Source: Marinifilum sp. D737 (GTDB taxonomy: Bacteria; Bacteroidota; Bacteroidia; Bacteroidales; Marinifilaceae). From it: a DNA stretch of 64,000 nucleotides. This document shows positions 16,977-25,423 of the stretch, one piece after another. Position numbers and translations under genes: made by a program. The DNA is taken from positions 1 through 64,000 of the forward strand of contig NZ_JANQCD010000007.1 in NCBI RefSeq assembly GCF_026672275.1, written 5' to 3'. The notes below the pieces were generated by a model. It made no database searches and was not told the origin of the DNA. It worked only from the letters and a program-made list of their open reading frames with translations. The number at the start of each line of letters is the position of its first letter. Position 1 is the first letter of the stretch.

Positions 16977-18161
16977 ATGATTAAAATGAAAACATTACAA
17001 AAACTCAGTATTTTATTTATGAGTATTGTCATCTTCAGCTCATGCGAACAGAAAAACATGTTGATAGCAGAAATTGAAGGCCTAGGAAACGACACCATTT
17101 TAGTTGAGTACGCTCCAATATCACAAATGCACAGTATAGATGAGCCTTTTACTGATACAATTATTGCGAAATACAATAAGTTCGAATACAACCCTTCCAT
17201 TACCGAGCCAATCATGGCCTATTTCTTCCCAAAAAATGCAGCTTTTAAAAGGCTAAATGGACACCCTTTTCATCCTCAGCAAAAACACTTAGTGCTGCAA
17301 TTAAAACCTGATGATAAGTTGTCTGTTAAAGGAAGTTTGCATGACTACTACCTTGAATACGATACAAACGGTAGTGACTTTAACAAAGATTTTTGTAAAA
17401 TTAGAAATAAGCACATAAAGAATTCATCCAATGCTGTGCAGATAGAATTACGCATAGATAGTTTAAGAAACAGCAATGAAGATAATGCAATCATCAATGA
17501 GCTTTTTGAAAAAAGAAGAGCATTTGACAAACTAGCCGACAAAGAGGAACTCAAATACATAAAGTCTAATTTTGACAAAGAACTATCTGCCTACTATTTA
17601 TGCCAGCAAAACCTAGATACTTTGATGAAATACCATGCTAACTTGAACGACAAAATTGCGAATGGAAGCTTTAAAAAAATTTTAGATGGTCAGGTTTTAA
17701 GATTTAAAAAATACACCCTAATTCAAGATGCTGAAAAAAAAATTGCGAAAGGCAAAACGGCTCCAAACTTTGTTTTAAAATCGATTAAAGGTGATGATTT
17801 TGAATTAAATTCAGTTAAAGACAAATATGTTGTACTCGACTTTTGGGGCAGCTGGTGCGGATGGTGCATCAAAGGATTTCCAAAAATGAAAGAATACTAC
17901 AGCAAATATCAAAGCAAAGTAGAATTTATTGGCATTGATTGCAATGAAACTGAAGAAAAATGGAAAACTTCGGTAGCAGATAATGGATTAGAATGGACAC
18001 AGGTAATTAATGCAGAAAGCATAGAGAAAGATGCTTCTGTGATGTATGCCATTAAAGGATATCCAACCAAAATCATATTGGATAAAGACAAAAAGATTGT
18101 TGATGTTTATAAAGGTGAGACTGAAGATTTCTATAATAAACTAGACGAATTATTGAAGTAG
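16977..18161 (+). CDS. TlpA-family lipoprotein with DUF4369-like domain (copy 3)
   Basis: 394 residues; the ATG at 16986 (MKTLQKLSILFMSIVIFSSC) is an equally good start. The lipobox FSSC predicts a periplasmic lipid-anchored protein. A DUF4369-like domain (MLIAEIEGLGNDTILVEYAP) and a charged helical linker precede a TlpA thioredoxin fold from about residue 260. The redox pair is Cys294-Gly-Trp-Cys297 in GSWCGWCIKGFP; GYPTKIILDKDKK holds the cis-Pro. The WCGWC form differs from CPGC and CGPC in the two upstream paralogues, so redox potential and partners probably differ. A terminator follows at 18215. Confidence 0.9.
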   Translation: MIKMKTLQKLSILFMSIVIFSSCEQKNMLIAEIEGLGNDTILVEYAPISQMHSIDEPFTDTIIAKYNKFEYNPSITEPIMAYFFPKNAAFKRLNGHPFHPQQKHLVLQLKPDDKLSVKGSLHDYYLEYDTNGSDFNKDFCKIRNKHIKNSSNAVQIELRIDSLRNSNEDNAIINELFEKRRAFDKLADKEELKYIKSNFDKELSAYYLCQQNLDTLMKYHANLNDKIANGSFKKILDGQVLRFKKYTLIQDAEKKIAKGKTAPNFVLKSIKGDDFELNSVKDKYVVLDFWGSWCGWCIKGFPKMKEYYSKYQSKVEFIGIDCNETEEKWKTSVADNGLEWTQVINAESIEKDASVMYAIKGYPTKIILDKDKKIVDVYKGETEDFYNKLDELLK

Positions 18162-18214
18162 AGAAGCTTTCATATTTATTATATATGAAGCAGTAATTAA
18201 TAAATATTGTTTAA

Positions 18215-18245
18215 ACACTCCACACTAAGCCGTGGGGTGTTTTTT
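18215..18245 (+). terminator. Intrinsic terminator
   Basis: ACACTCCAC (18215-18223) / GTGGGGTGT (18232-18240), 8-base loop, then TTTTT. Same architecture and tail as the terminator at 11245-11277. Confidence 0.85.
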
Positions 18246-18325
18246 ATTTATAAATAATTTTACCAAATCATTTTTAATGTTTAGTTGAATTTGTAATTTA
18301 GAAAATTAAATGACTAAACATAGAT

Positions 18326-18895
18326 ATGCCTGATTTGATTAAGAAAATAGAAAAAGTGATGCGTGCTTTTATTCCTTCTGCAACACCATACATAGATGTT
18401 GAGAAAAAGCTTAAAACCTGGGAAAAGTTTTCCGATGAAAATAATGGAACACTGCAGCTAAAAAGAACTGGCAGCAATACTTTTAGTCGTTTAATTATGG
18501 AGGTTCCTATTAAAAATTACATGGTTCGGTTTGAGGAATCAGATATAAACCTCTTAAGAGTTACCTGCAATTTGGGAATAACGGATTTTCGTTTCTATAT
18601 CACATTCGAAGATGTAATTGAAAAGATTATAAAATCGATCTATAACCAGGAAATTGAAATTGGTGACAAAGAATTTGATGACAGATACCTGATTACTACA
18701 AACAATGAGAGAAAGATGAAGAGTATCTTGTCTGATGGCAATTTGAAAAATCTTTTACTAAAGAATAATGTTTCCAACTTTCATCTGGCTAATGGTGAGC
18801 TTTTTATTTTAGGAGATCGCCATATAGATGAGACTGAAGAATTTGAAATCATACTTGAAATTTTCAAAAGCTTGATTTCAAAAATCTGTCAATAA
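18326..18895 (+). CDS. Hypothetical soluble protein
   Basis: 189 residues, no signal peptide. The middle contains IEIGDKEFDDRYLITTNNERKMKSIL, a pattern (G-D-x-x-F-D-x-R-Y/F-x-I-x-x-N-x-x-K) seen in several bacterial domains of unknown function, including DUF3137-like proteins. The N-terminal half is a basic helix followed by strands. Function unknown. The gene is separated from the TlpA gene by a terminator and is 31 bases upstream of lgt, with which it may be co-transcribed. Confidence 0.7.
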   Translation: MPDLIKKIEKVMRAFIPSATPYIDVEKKLKTWEKFSDENNGTLQLKRTGSNTFSRLIMEVPIKNYMVRFEESDINLLRVTCNLGITDFRFYITFEDVIEKIIKSIYNQEIEIGDKEFDDRYLITTNNERKMKSILSDGNLKNLLLKNNVSNFHLANGELFILGDRHIDETEEFEIILEIFKSLISKICQ

Positions 18896-18926
18896 ATAAA
18901 ATCCAAGAAAAACACTTTAACGAAAA

Positions 18927-19757
18927 ATGATTTTAACTCAAATCAACTGGAATCCAGATCCTGAAATTGTCAATATTTTAGGATTATCCATACGATATTA
19001 CAGCTTACTATTTCTTAGCGGCATTATCTTGTCGATTGTTGTTTTGAAATGGATCTTTAAACAGGAAAAACTTCCTGAAGCCAATTTAGAGAAACTATCC
19101 ATGTATGGAATAATTGGTATTCTGCTTGGTGCCCGGCTAGGACATTGTTTGTTTTACGAGCCTGGCTATTACTTTAATCATCCTTTGGAAATATTATTGC
19201 CAATTCAGTTTTCATCTGGTGGTGGAATTGAGTTTACAGGTTATAGAGGATTGGCCAGTCATGGAGGTGCGCTTGGTTTAATCATTGCCCTGTTTCTTTA
19301 TTCACGCAAGACCAAACATTCCATGCTCGATACCATCGATTTAATTGCCGTGGTTACCGGCTTGGGAGCTGGTTTTATCCGCCTGGCCAATTTAATGAAC
19401 TCGGAGATTGTTGGTATGCCAAGCAACAAAGCATGGGCTTTTGTATTCGAGAGAATCGATACCATTCCCCGTCATCCAGCTCAATTGTACGAAGCCATCT
19501 GTTACTTCCTGATTTTTGGTTTGATGCTGTTTTTGTATAAAACCAAGAGAGCGCAATTCAAAAATGGAGTATTCTTTGGAACTGTACTGTTTCTTATATT
19601 TACAGCTCGTTTTTTTATTGAGTTTGTTAAAGAAAATCAGGTAGCATTCGAATCGGGTATGCAATTCAACATGGGTCAACTGTTGAGTATTCCCTACATA
19701 TTGTTGTTGGGCTTGGGTTTATCGCATATGGAATTGGTAAAACCAAAAAGCAATTGA
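18927..19757 (+). CDS. lgt: Prolipoprotein diacylglyceryl transferase
   Basis: 276 residues, seven or so membrane segments, usual family length. Family signatures are present: GARLGHCLFYEP, the essential SHGGALGLI (His of the HGG motif), the Lgt signature GAGFIRLANLMNSEIVGMP with its Arg and Asn, and HPAQLYEAICYF. It transfers diacylglycerol from phosphatidylglycerol to the lipobox cysteine in the inner membrane, the first step of lipoprotein maturation. Several lipoproteins encoded nearby are likely substrates, although the gene is a housekeeping one. Followed at 25 bases by a small membrane protein. Confidence 0.97.
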   Translation: MILTQINWNPDPEIVNILGLSIRYYSLLFLSGIILSIVVLKWIFKQEKLPEANLEKLSMYGIIGILLGARLGHCLFYEPGYYFNHPLEILLPIQFSSGGGIEFTGYRGLASHGGALGLIIALFLYSRKTKHSMLDTIDLIAVVTGLGAGFIRLANLMNSEIVGMPSNKAWAFVFERIDTIPRHPAQLYEAICYFLIFGLMLFLYKTKRAQFKNGVFFGTVLFLIFTARFFIEFVKENQVAFESGMQFNMGQLLSIPYILLLGLGLSHMELVKPKSN

Positions 19758-19782
19758 GTTTGCAAGTTTAAATTATAGAAAC

Positions 19783-19953
19783 ATGAAAAGAAATAAGATC
19801 GTAATTGATGTGCTGTTTATTGTTCTGACAGCAATTATTCTAACAGGATTGGATTACTTTGAATTACTGGAGAATTATATTGGCTATGCATTAATTCCTG
19901 TTTTAGGAGCCTATTTTTTAGGGCAGCAAGTTGAAAGAAGATTTAAAAATTAA
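19783..19953 (+). CDS. Small two-helix membrane protein
   Basis: 56 residues read directly from the sequence: MKRNKIVIDVLFIVLTAIIL... to ...YFLGQQVERRFKN, TAA at 19951. Two hydrophobic segments (about 7-22 and 32-47) separated by a short acidic turn (DYFELLEN), with basic ends. It starts 25 bases after the lgt stop and is probably in the same transcript. No family recognised. Confidence 0.55.
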   Translation: MKRNKIVIDVLFIVLTAIILTGLDYFELLENYIGYALIPVLGAYFLGQQVERRFKN

Positions 19954-19957
19954 AACT

Positions 19958-20065
19958 ATGGAACTTGTAACTCCAGAAATGGAAACTTCCATTTGGATAT
20001 TTTTATCTTTTTTGTGGGTAATAAGTCCAAAATATTCAGGTAAAACTCATTATTCAAGCCTCTAA
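19958..20065 (+). CDS. Very short ORF with one hydrophobic segment
   Basis: 35 residues (MELVTPEMETSIWIFLSFLW then a polar tail), ATG four bases after the preceding stop. The beginning resembles the N-terminus of ATP synthase subunit b from Bacteroidota (MEL-TP-x-x-x-x-I-x-W) but the rest of that protein is missing. It may be a remnant, or chance. Low confidence. Confidence 0.25.
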   Translation: MELVTPEMETSIWIFLSFLWVISPKYSGKTHYSSL

Positions 20066-20196
20066 AATCTGTGTAATAGCAAAAATGATAATTTTATTAG
20101 TAGTTAATTTATATTTAGTCCAATACCTATTTTGACATATTGTTTTGCATGATTTGGTAAATTTATGCGTTCTATAACCTAAAAAAATAACCAACT

Positions 20197-20796
20197 ATGA
20201 AAGAAAAACAAGAGGACAAACTGTATATCTGTAAACCTTGTGGCTATGTAATGAAAGAAAGCGAACTACAGGATGTATGCCCTGCCTGTGGTTTACCCAA
20301 AAAAGTATTCGAACAATACAAAGAAAGAATGTCTCCGGGGCGAAGTAGAATTTTACACCTCGATTTGCATCCTATTGCAGTTCATTTCCCCCAAACTACA
20401 TTGGTTTTTGCACTGCAGGCATTGCTAATCAATCTATTCTTCCCAAACTTCTATCCTGAAATTTTATTGGGCACAGCAAAATTCTCGGCAGTAATCTTTC
20501 CATTTACTGTTTTCGGTGCCTTTTTAAGTGGAATGATCGATGGTAAATTGCGTTTTAAGTCGGTAACCACTCCCATTCTTAAAAAGAAAATCATTTACAG
20601 TAGCATTATGCTTGTTGCTTCTTTTTTCACTCCATTTTTGGCATGGAAAGGAATTGATGATTTACAATCGAAGATTTTGTTATTGATATGTGGTACTATT
20701 GCATTAATCTGTGGTATTGTACTTGGACATGCCGGCAAACGATTAATGAATATTGGTATGGGTGGTGCTGTTAAAATTTGGGGAAGGAAGTTTTAA
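20197..20796 (+). CDS. Rubredoxin-like zinc/iron site plus DUF2231-type membrane protein
   Basis: 199 residues. The first 45 residues form a rubredoxin-like knuckle pair: YICKPCGYVM (Cys-x2-Cys near 12-15) and DVCPACGLPKKVFE (Cys-x2-Cys near 30-33). After a linker comes LDLHPIAVHFPQTTLVF, the typical opening of DUF2231 membrane proteins, with four hydrophobic segments between about 65 and 190. The combination suggests an inner-membrane redox or metal-sensing protein with the cysteine knuckle in the cytoplasm. Electron partner unknown. Starts a new unit with the GH20 gene 40 bases downstream. Confidence 0.8.
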   Translation: MKEKQEDKLYICKPCGYVMKESELQDVCPACGLPKKVFEQYKERMSPGRSRILHLDLHPIAVHFPQTTLVFALQALLINLFFPNFYPEILLGTAKFSAVIFPFTVFGAFLSGMIDGKLRFKSVTTPILKKKIIYSSIMLVASFFTPFLAWKGIDDLQSKILLLICGTIALICGIVLGHAGKRLMNIGMGGAVKIWGRKF

Positions 20797-20836
20797 AAGG
20801 ATGATATTTTACCATTCAATCTTATAGATGATAAGC

Positions 20837-22531
20837 ATGAAGAATCTACTATTAACATTGGCATGTATTTTTACTCTAGCATCGTGCAATAATAAAATGA
20901 AGGATTACGTAAATTCTGATCAGGATTATGCCATTATTCCGAAGCCAATTGATATACAAGTTAAAAATGGTCGGTTTATTATCGATCAAAACACAAAAGT
21001 AACAGCTGATAAAGATCTGGAAGTCGAAGCACAATATCTTGCCGAGATTTTATCTCTTTCAACAGGAAAGGAAATCCAATTTACAGATAAGAATACTAAA
21101 GGCAATATCAATTTGATCATCGATTCTTCATTGGAATCCGACGAAGCTTATATGTTATCGGTTGATTACAATAAAGTTAAAATTAGTGGTAAAACTGCAA
21201 AAGGTGTATTCTACGGCATACAAAGTTTACGTCAACTTATTCAAAAAAAAGCGTTGTGCGAAAGTGAATCTGAAATTGCCAGTATTCCCGCTACTCTTAT
21301 TACTGATGCTCCCAGATATGCATACAGAGGCATGCACTTGGATGTAGCCCGTCATTTCTTTCCGGTAAATTTTATCAAACGATATATTGATATTTTGGCA
21401 ATGCACAAAATGAATTCATTTCATTGGCATTTGACCGAAGATCAAGGCTGGCGAATCGAAATCAAGAAATATCCAAAGCTAACTGAAGTAGGTGCCTGGA
21501 GAAACGGAACCATTGTGGGCAATTATCCAGGAAGCGAAAATGACAACCTAAAATATGGTGGCTATTATACTCAGGAAGAAGTGAAGGAAGTTATTGCTTA
21601 TGCAGCAAAAAATCACATTACTGTAATTCCTGAAATTGAACTTCCGGGTCACAGTAGTGCTGCGATTGCAGCCTATCCATTCCTTAGCTGTTTCCCGAAA
21701 GAAAAAAGCATTGTTCCAAAAGGCATGATTTCCAAAGGAGCAAAAGAAGCTCAAAGAAATGGCAAACCTAAAATTGTACAGGAATCATGGGGTGTATATG
21801 ATGATGTTTATTGCGCAGGAAAAGAAGAAACCTTTGAAGTTCTGGAGAATATCTTAAGTGAAGTAATTGAATTGTTCCCTTCGAAATACATCCACATTGG
21901 TGGCGATGAATGTCCAAAAGGAAACTGGAAAAGGTGTCCTCTTTGTCAGAAAAGAAAAAAAGAGCACGGCTTAAAGGATGAGCATGAATTACAAAGTTAT
22001 TTCATCCAACGAATAGAGAGGTTTGTAAACAGCAAAGGAAAAAATATCATTGGATGGGATGAAATTCTGGAAGGAGGTTTGGCTCCAAATGCTACGGTAA
22101 TGTCGTGGAGAGGCAATAAAGGAGGAATTGAAGCAGCTAATGCAGATCACAATGTGATCATGTCGCCAAATTCCCATTGCTACTTTGATCATTATCAGGC
22201 CAAAGACAGAACAAATGAACCCATTGCAATTGGTGGTTTTCTTCCTGTCGAAAAGGTATATTCTTTCGATCCTACTCCGGATGAACTGGAAGCAAGTAAA
22301 CACAAATACATTTTGGGAGGACAAGCAAATTTATGGACAGAATACATCGGAACTGAAGAGTACGCCGAGTATATGCTTTTACCACGACTAACAGCCCTTT
22401 CGGAATCATTGTGGTCGCAGAAAAAAATGAAAAACTGGGATGATTTTAAAGTGAGATTATCCACTTTCAGAAAAAAGTATGACGAATTGGGTTTTAATTA
22501 CGCCAAGCATGTTTTCGAAAACAAAGAGTAA
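20837..22531 (+). CDS. Beta-N-acetylhexosaminidase, GH20
   Basis: 564 residues from ATG 20837; an in-frame ATG at 20828 also exists. MKNLLLTLACIFTLASC is a lipoprotein signal, so the enzyme is anchored at the periplasmic or surface side. A GH20b domain (YAIIPKPIDIQVKNGRF to about residue 150) precedes the TIM barrel. Barrel signatures are RGMHLDVARHFFPV, MNSFHWHLTEDQGWRIEIKKYP and the catalytic Asp-Glu in HIGGDECPK near 355; the C-terminal NLWTEYI and SESLWS elements complete the site. It removes terminal beta-linked GlcNAc or GalNAc from chitin oligomers, glycans or peptidoglycan fragments. No polysaccharide-utilisation transporter is adjacent. Confidence 0.95.
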   Translation: MKNLLLTLACIFTLASCNNKMKDYVNSDQDYAIIPKPIDIQVKNGRFIIDQNTKVTADKDLEVEAQYLAEILSLSTGKEIQFTDKNTKGNINLIIDSSLESDEAYMLSVDYNKVKISGKTAKGVFYGIQSLRQLIQKKALCESESEIASIPATLITDAPRYAYRGMHLDVARHFFPVNFIKRYIDILAMHKMNSFHWHLTEDQGWRIEIKKYPKLTEVGAWRNGTIVGNYPGSENDNLKYGGYYTQEEVKEVIAYAAKNHITVIPEIELPGHSSAAIAAYPFLSCFPKEKSIVPKGMISKGAKEAQRNGKPKIVQESWGVYDDVYCAGKEETFEVLENILSEVIELFPSKYIHIGGDECPKGNWKRCPLCQKRKKEHGLKDEHELQSYFIQRIERFVNSKGKNIIGWDEILEGGLAPNATVMSWRGNKGGIEAANADHNVIMSPNSHCYFDHYQAKDRTNEPIAIGGFLPVEKVYSFDPTPDELEASKHKYILGGQANLWTEYIGTEEYAEYMLLPRLTALSESLWSQKKMKNWDDFKVRLSTFRKKYDELGFNYAKHVFENKE

Positions 22532-22552
22532 ACTCCAAATAAAAGAATAAAT

Positions 22553-22588
22553 AAGAAGGCAATTTCCAATTATGGAAGTTGCCTTCTT
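22553..22588 (+). terminator. Terminator hairpin after the GH20 gene
   Basis: AAGAAGGCAATTTCC (22553-22567) pairs with GGAAGTTGCCTTCTT (22574-22588), one G-T pair, 6-base loop. The T content after the stem is low on the plus strand but the stem is long; likely the end of the GH20 transcript. Confidence 0.7.
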
Positions 22589-22642
22589 GCATAATTCAAC
22601 TCTCACATATATTTTTAAAGTTCAAGAAAGAAATCAATTGCA

Positions 22643-23230
22643 ATGACTACTCCTGAAGAAAACAAACTGATCTACTACGTTAAGAAATGGGTGAACATCA
22701 CTAAGGATGATGAATCCGCTATTTTATCTGCATTCGAACAAGCCAGTATCAGAAAGAAAAAAGACCTTTTAGTTCCGGGAGAAATTTGCAAATACAATTA
22801 TTTTATTGTAAAAGGATGTATACGCACCTACTATATAGATGACAAGGGAGTAGAACATATTTATCACATTCGATTTGATAACAATTGGGCTGGTGATTTG
22901 GAAAGTTTTTTCAGTCAGAAACCTTCTAAATACTATATAGAAGCACTCGAGGACACTCAATACATTCGCATTTCGAAAGATCGATTGGATCAATTGTATG
23001 ATGAAGTTCCTGCTTTTGATCGTTACTTTAGAATTCTTTTTCAAAAGGCCTATGTAAACACCCTAAAGCGTTTAAATGCTAATATGTGGGAACCGGCTAT
23101 CGACAGATACAAGGACATGCTAAAGGAGCATCCCGATATGTTTCAAAGGGTTCCTCTTACCTATATTGCTTCATATCTTGGTATAACACCAGAAAGCCTT
23201 AGTCGAATCAGAAAGAAAAATAATCAGTAA
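22643..23230 (+). CDS. Crp/Fnr-family transcriptional regulator
   Basis: 195 residues. An N-terminal cyclic-nucleotide-binding-like beta roll (about 20-125; FIVKGCIRTYYIDDKGVEHIYHIRFDNNW) is followed by a dimerisation helix and a C-terminal helix-turn-helix (RVPLTYIASYLGITPESLSRIRKK). The family form without Fe-S cysteines is common in Bacteroidota. Two inverted-repeat sites of the classical Fnr/Crp form (TTGACnnnnGTCAA) lie 50-90 bases downstream of the stop, before the yceI gene, so the neighbour is a likely target. Ligand unknown; the phosphate-binding cassette of true CRP is not evident. Confidence 0.9.
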   Translation: MTTPEENKLIYYVKKWVNITKDDESAILSAFEQASIRKKKDLLVPGEICKYNYFIVKGCIRTYYIDDKGVEHIYHIRFDNNWAGDLESFFSQKPSKYYIEALEDTQYIRISKDRLDQLYDEVPAFDRYFRILFQKAYVNTLKRLNANMWEPAIDRYKDMLKEHPDMFQRVPLTYIASYLGITPESLSRIRKKNNQ

Positions 23231-23279
23231 ACTTCCAGATTTTACAATACCCTATTATCTATTTTTTTTTAAACTTCAC

Positions 23280-23346
23280 TTGACATAGGTCAATTTTATT
23301 TCTTAACACAGGTCAAGTACTTCAAGTTTTCATGCTTTTACCTTTG
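23280..23346 (+). promoter_or_regulatory. Two Fnr/Crp-type boxes and -7 element of the yceI gene
   Basis: TTGACATAGGTCAA (23280-23293, perfect arms) and TTAACACAGGTCAA (23303-23316, one mismatch) with centres 23 bp apart, and TACCTTTG (23339-23346) matching TAnnTTTG. With a start near 23353 the second site is centred near -43, close to the -41.5 position of class II Crp/Fnr activation. No -33 element is visible, as expected of an activator-dependent promoter. Confidence 0.6.
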
Positions 23347-23406
23347 TATTAAAAGATATTCAAATCAGAAGAATACAATTTTAATACAACAAATAAATTA
23401 AAAGTC

Positions 23407-23970
23407 ATGAAAAAGTTAAGTTTATTATTGGTGCTATTGTTTGTAACTGGCATCTCGGTTTTTGCACAAAAAAACCAAGTTAAGATTAATGAATCTCAAG
23501 TTAAATGGACCGGAACCAAAATTGGTGGATCTCATAAGGGAGAAATCAAAATTGAACATGGATTCCTTTCTTTAAAGAGTGATCAAATTGTTGGCGGTGA
23601 AATCGTAATGGACATGAACAGCATTACCGTTACTGATATTGAAGACCAGGGATACAATCAAAAATTAGTTGGCCATTTAAAGTCAGATGATTTCTTTGGT
23701 GTTGAAAAATATTCTAACTCGAAGTTTGTGATCAACAAAGCAACAAAATTTACAAATGGCAAGGCTAAAGTTACCGGACAACTTACCATTAAAGGCAAAA
23801 CGGAAAGCTTAAGCTTTGATGTTTTTAAAGGTGGAAACAGCTATACCGCACAAATTAAGGTTGACCGTTCAAAATTTGATGTTCGTTATGGTTCCAATTC
23901 ATTCTTCGACAACTTAGGCGATAAGGCAATTGGCGATATTTTCACTCTTGACATTACACTTATCATTTAA
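23407..23970 (+). CDS. YceI-family exported protein
   Basis: 187 residues with signal peptide MKKLSLLLVLLFVTGISVFA-Q. The mature part has the YceI lipocalin-like pattern: VKINESQVKWTGTKIGGSHKGEIKIEHG, DMNSITVTDI, LVGHLKSDDFFGVEKYSNSKF, VTGQLTIKGKTESLSFDV and VDRSKFDVRYGS. Family members bind isoprenoid or amide lipids in a beta barrel and are often induced by stress or acid. The promoter region carries two Fnr/Crp-type boxes and the gene follows a Crp/Fnr regulator. The next gene, a flavodoxin-fold oxidoreductase, follows at 61 bases and may be co-transcribed. Confidence 0.93.
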   Translation: MKKLSLLLVLLFVTGISVFAQKNQVKINESQVKWTGTKIGGSHKGEIKIEHGFLSLKSDQIVGGEIVMDMNSITVTDIEDQGYNQKLVGHLKSDDFFGVEKYSNSKFVINKATKFTNGKAKVTGQLTIKGKTESLSFDVFKGGNSYTAQIKVDRSKFDVRYGSNSFFDNLGDKAIGDIFTLDITLII

Positions 23971-24031
23971 TTCCTCATCACGGCAAGCATGGGATTTATC
24001 CCATGCGATTCTAATAAAAAAGCAAAATATC

Positions 24032-24643
24032 ATGAATATTTTAATCGTAAAATACCTACCATCAGGTAGTAAATCAAATACTCTTGGTTTATTAAACCAC
24101 TTTCTGGAAAATTTAAGTACAAAACACAATATTAGGGAAGTTGACTTGCTTAAATCGCCTCCAAAATATTTCGATGAGCTTACTTTAGGTGCTTATGCCA
24201 AAAGAAACTTTGGTGGAATGGTACTTGATTCAAAAGAATCAGAAGCTATAAAACCACTGGATGACCTAAATGCACAATTTATAAATGCTGATTTGGTAGT
24301 ACTAGCTCTTCCTATGCACAATTTTTCATTGCCCGGAATCGTAAAAGTATATTTAGATGCGATCATGCAAAGCGGTAAAGTATTCAAATATGAAAATGGA
24401 ACTCCCCTTGGATTAATGGATAAAATGAAATTTGTAACACTTTACACCAGTGCAGGTAAATACCTGGGGGATTATGAATTTTTAGACAATGTAAAAACCC
24501 TTCTAAAAATAGAACTCGACTTTATGGGCATTAAAGATTACGGCTTTGTTCATGCCAGTAGCGGAAATCCTGACAACATCGAATCTGAATTCGCAAATGC
24601 AAAGCAAGAAATTGATCAGATAATTCAAAACTGGAACATATAA
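24032..24643 (+). CDS. FMN-dependent NADH-quinone/azo reductase (flavodoxin-like fold)
   Basis: 203 residues from ATG 24032 (MNILIVKYLPSGSKSNTLGL); the open frame extends upstream but without family support. Features are the FMN phosphate loop near 9-17 (LPSGSKSNT), DLVVLALPMHNFSLPGIVKVYLDAI around 90-115 and TLYTSAGKYLGDYEF near 145-160, all typical of AzoR-type enzymes. They reduce quinones and azo or nitro compounds with NADH in the cytoplasm. The gene converges on a nitroreductase and is close to an HxlR regulator, a usual setting for electrophile or quinone stress. Confidence 0.9.
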   Translation: MNILIVKYLPSGSKSNTLGLLNHFLENLSTKHNIREVDLLKSPPKYFDELTLGAYAKRNFGGMVLDSKESEAIKPLDDLNAQFINADLVVLALPMHNFSLPGIVKVYLDAIMQSGKVFKYENGTPLGLMDKMKFVTLYTSAGKYLGDYEFLDNVKTLLKIELDFMGIKDYGFVHASSGNPDNIESEFANAKQEIDQIIQNWNI

Positions 24644-24671
24644 TCCACCAGAAAAAAAATGATTATAGAAA

Positions 24672-24698
24672 GGAGATGTTAAAAACATCTCCCTTTTA
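24672..24698. terminator. Bidirectional terminator between convergent genes
   Basis: GGAGATGTT (24672-24680) / AACATCTCC (24684-24692), perfect 9-bp stem with AAA loop, followed by CTTTT on the plus strand and CTTTCTAT on the minus. It separates the reductase and the nitroreductase genes. Confidence 0.8.
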
Positions 24699-24703
24699 AT
24701 GCT

Positions 24704-25372
24704 TTACTTCACCCACTCAACAATTTCTTCCATCGGAAAACGTGATTGAGGAAAGGGAGAATCCTCTTTTCTATAGCCAAAGGCTACCATTGCTGCCACA
24801 CCAAGCCTGGTGGTATCAACAATTCCTTCGTCAACTAAAATTTCTTCAACCCTGCTCCTGTCGAAACCTTCAATTGGACAAGAATCAATTCCAATTTGAG
24901 CCGCAGCTGTCATCATATTTGCAAATGGCAAATACACCTGTTTACAAGCCCAGTCAAAAATTTTACGATCATCTGTTAAGTCGAACTCATTATCCATAAA
25001 GTTGCCAAAGAATTTTAACTTCATCTCTTCAATATCAGCTGGAAGTTTATCCACCTCTTGCGATTTGTATTTTAGATATTCCGATCCAACACGCATTTCA
25101 TCTCCTTTACGAGCCAAAAGAATAACAAAGTGACTTGCCGAAGCCAATTGCTTTTGTGCTCCCCAACTAGGTTCTGACAATTTCTCACGTAGTTCTTTAT
25201 TTTGTACTACAATAAATTTCCAAGGCTCCCATCCAAATGAACTTGGAGAACGTCTTCCGACCTCAAGAATAAATTCGAAATCATCATCTGAGATTTTCTG
25301 ATCCTCTTCAAAAACTTTTATTGCGCGACGATATGCATGCGCTTTCAATATTTCTTCTTTTTTTTCTTTCAT
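24704..25372 (-). CDS. Nitroreductase-family NAD(P)H-dependent flavoprotein
   Basis: 222 residues. FMN-binding elements are AYRRAIKVFEEDQKI at the start, RRSPSSFGWEPWKFIVVQNKE near 36-55, MTAAAQIGIDSCPIEGFDRSRVEEIL near 150-175 and AAMVAFGYRKEDSP near the end, all in the family order and at normal length. Such enzymes reduce nitro compounds, quinones or flavins in the cytoplasm. It is divergent from the HxlR-type regulator gene, with 135 bases between holding palindromes, so it is a probable target of that regulator. Confidence 0.92.
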   Translation of the reverse strand: MKEKKEEILKAHAYRRAIKVFEEDQKISDDDFEFILEVGRRSPSSFGWEPWKFIVVQNKELREKLSEPSWGAQKQLASASHFVILLARKGDEMRVGSEYLKYKSQEVDKLPADIEEMKLKFFGNFMDNEFDLTDDRKIFDWACKQVYLPFANMMTAAAQIGIDSCPIEGFDRSRVEEILVDEGIVDTTRLGVAAMVAFGYRKEDSPFPQSRFPMEEIVEWVK

Positions 25373-25423
25373 ACGGCATTAATTTTTCTTGCTTCAAAAA
25401 TATCTTATATATACCTTCGCATC

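Noticed and set aside
22195-22464. Overlapping ORFs on both strands within the hexosaminidase gene
   Set aside because: Shadows of a strongly supported GH20 gene.
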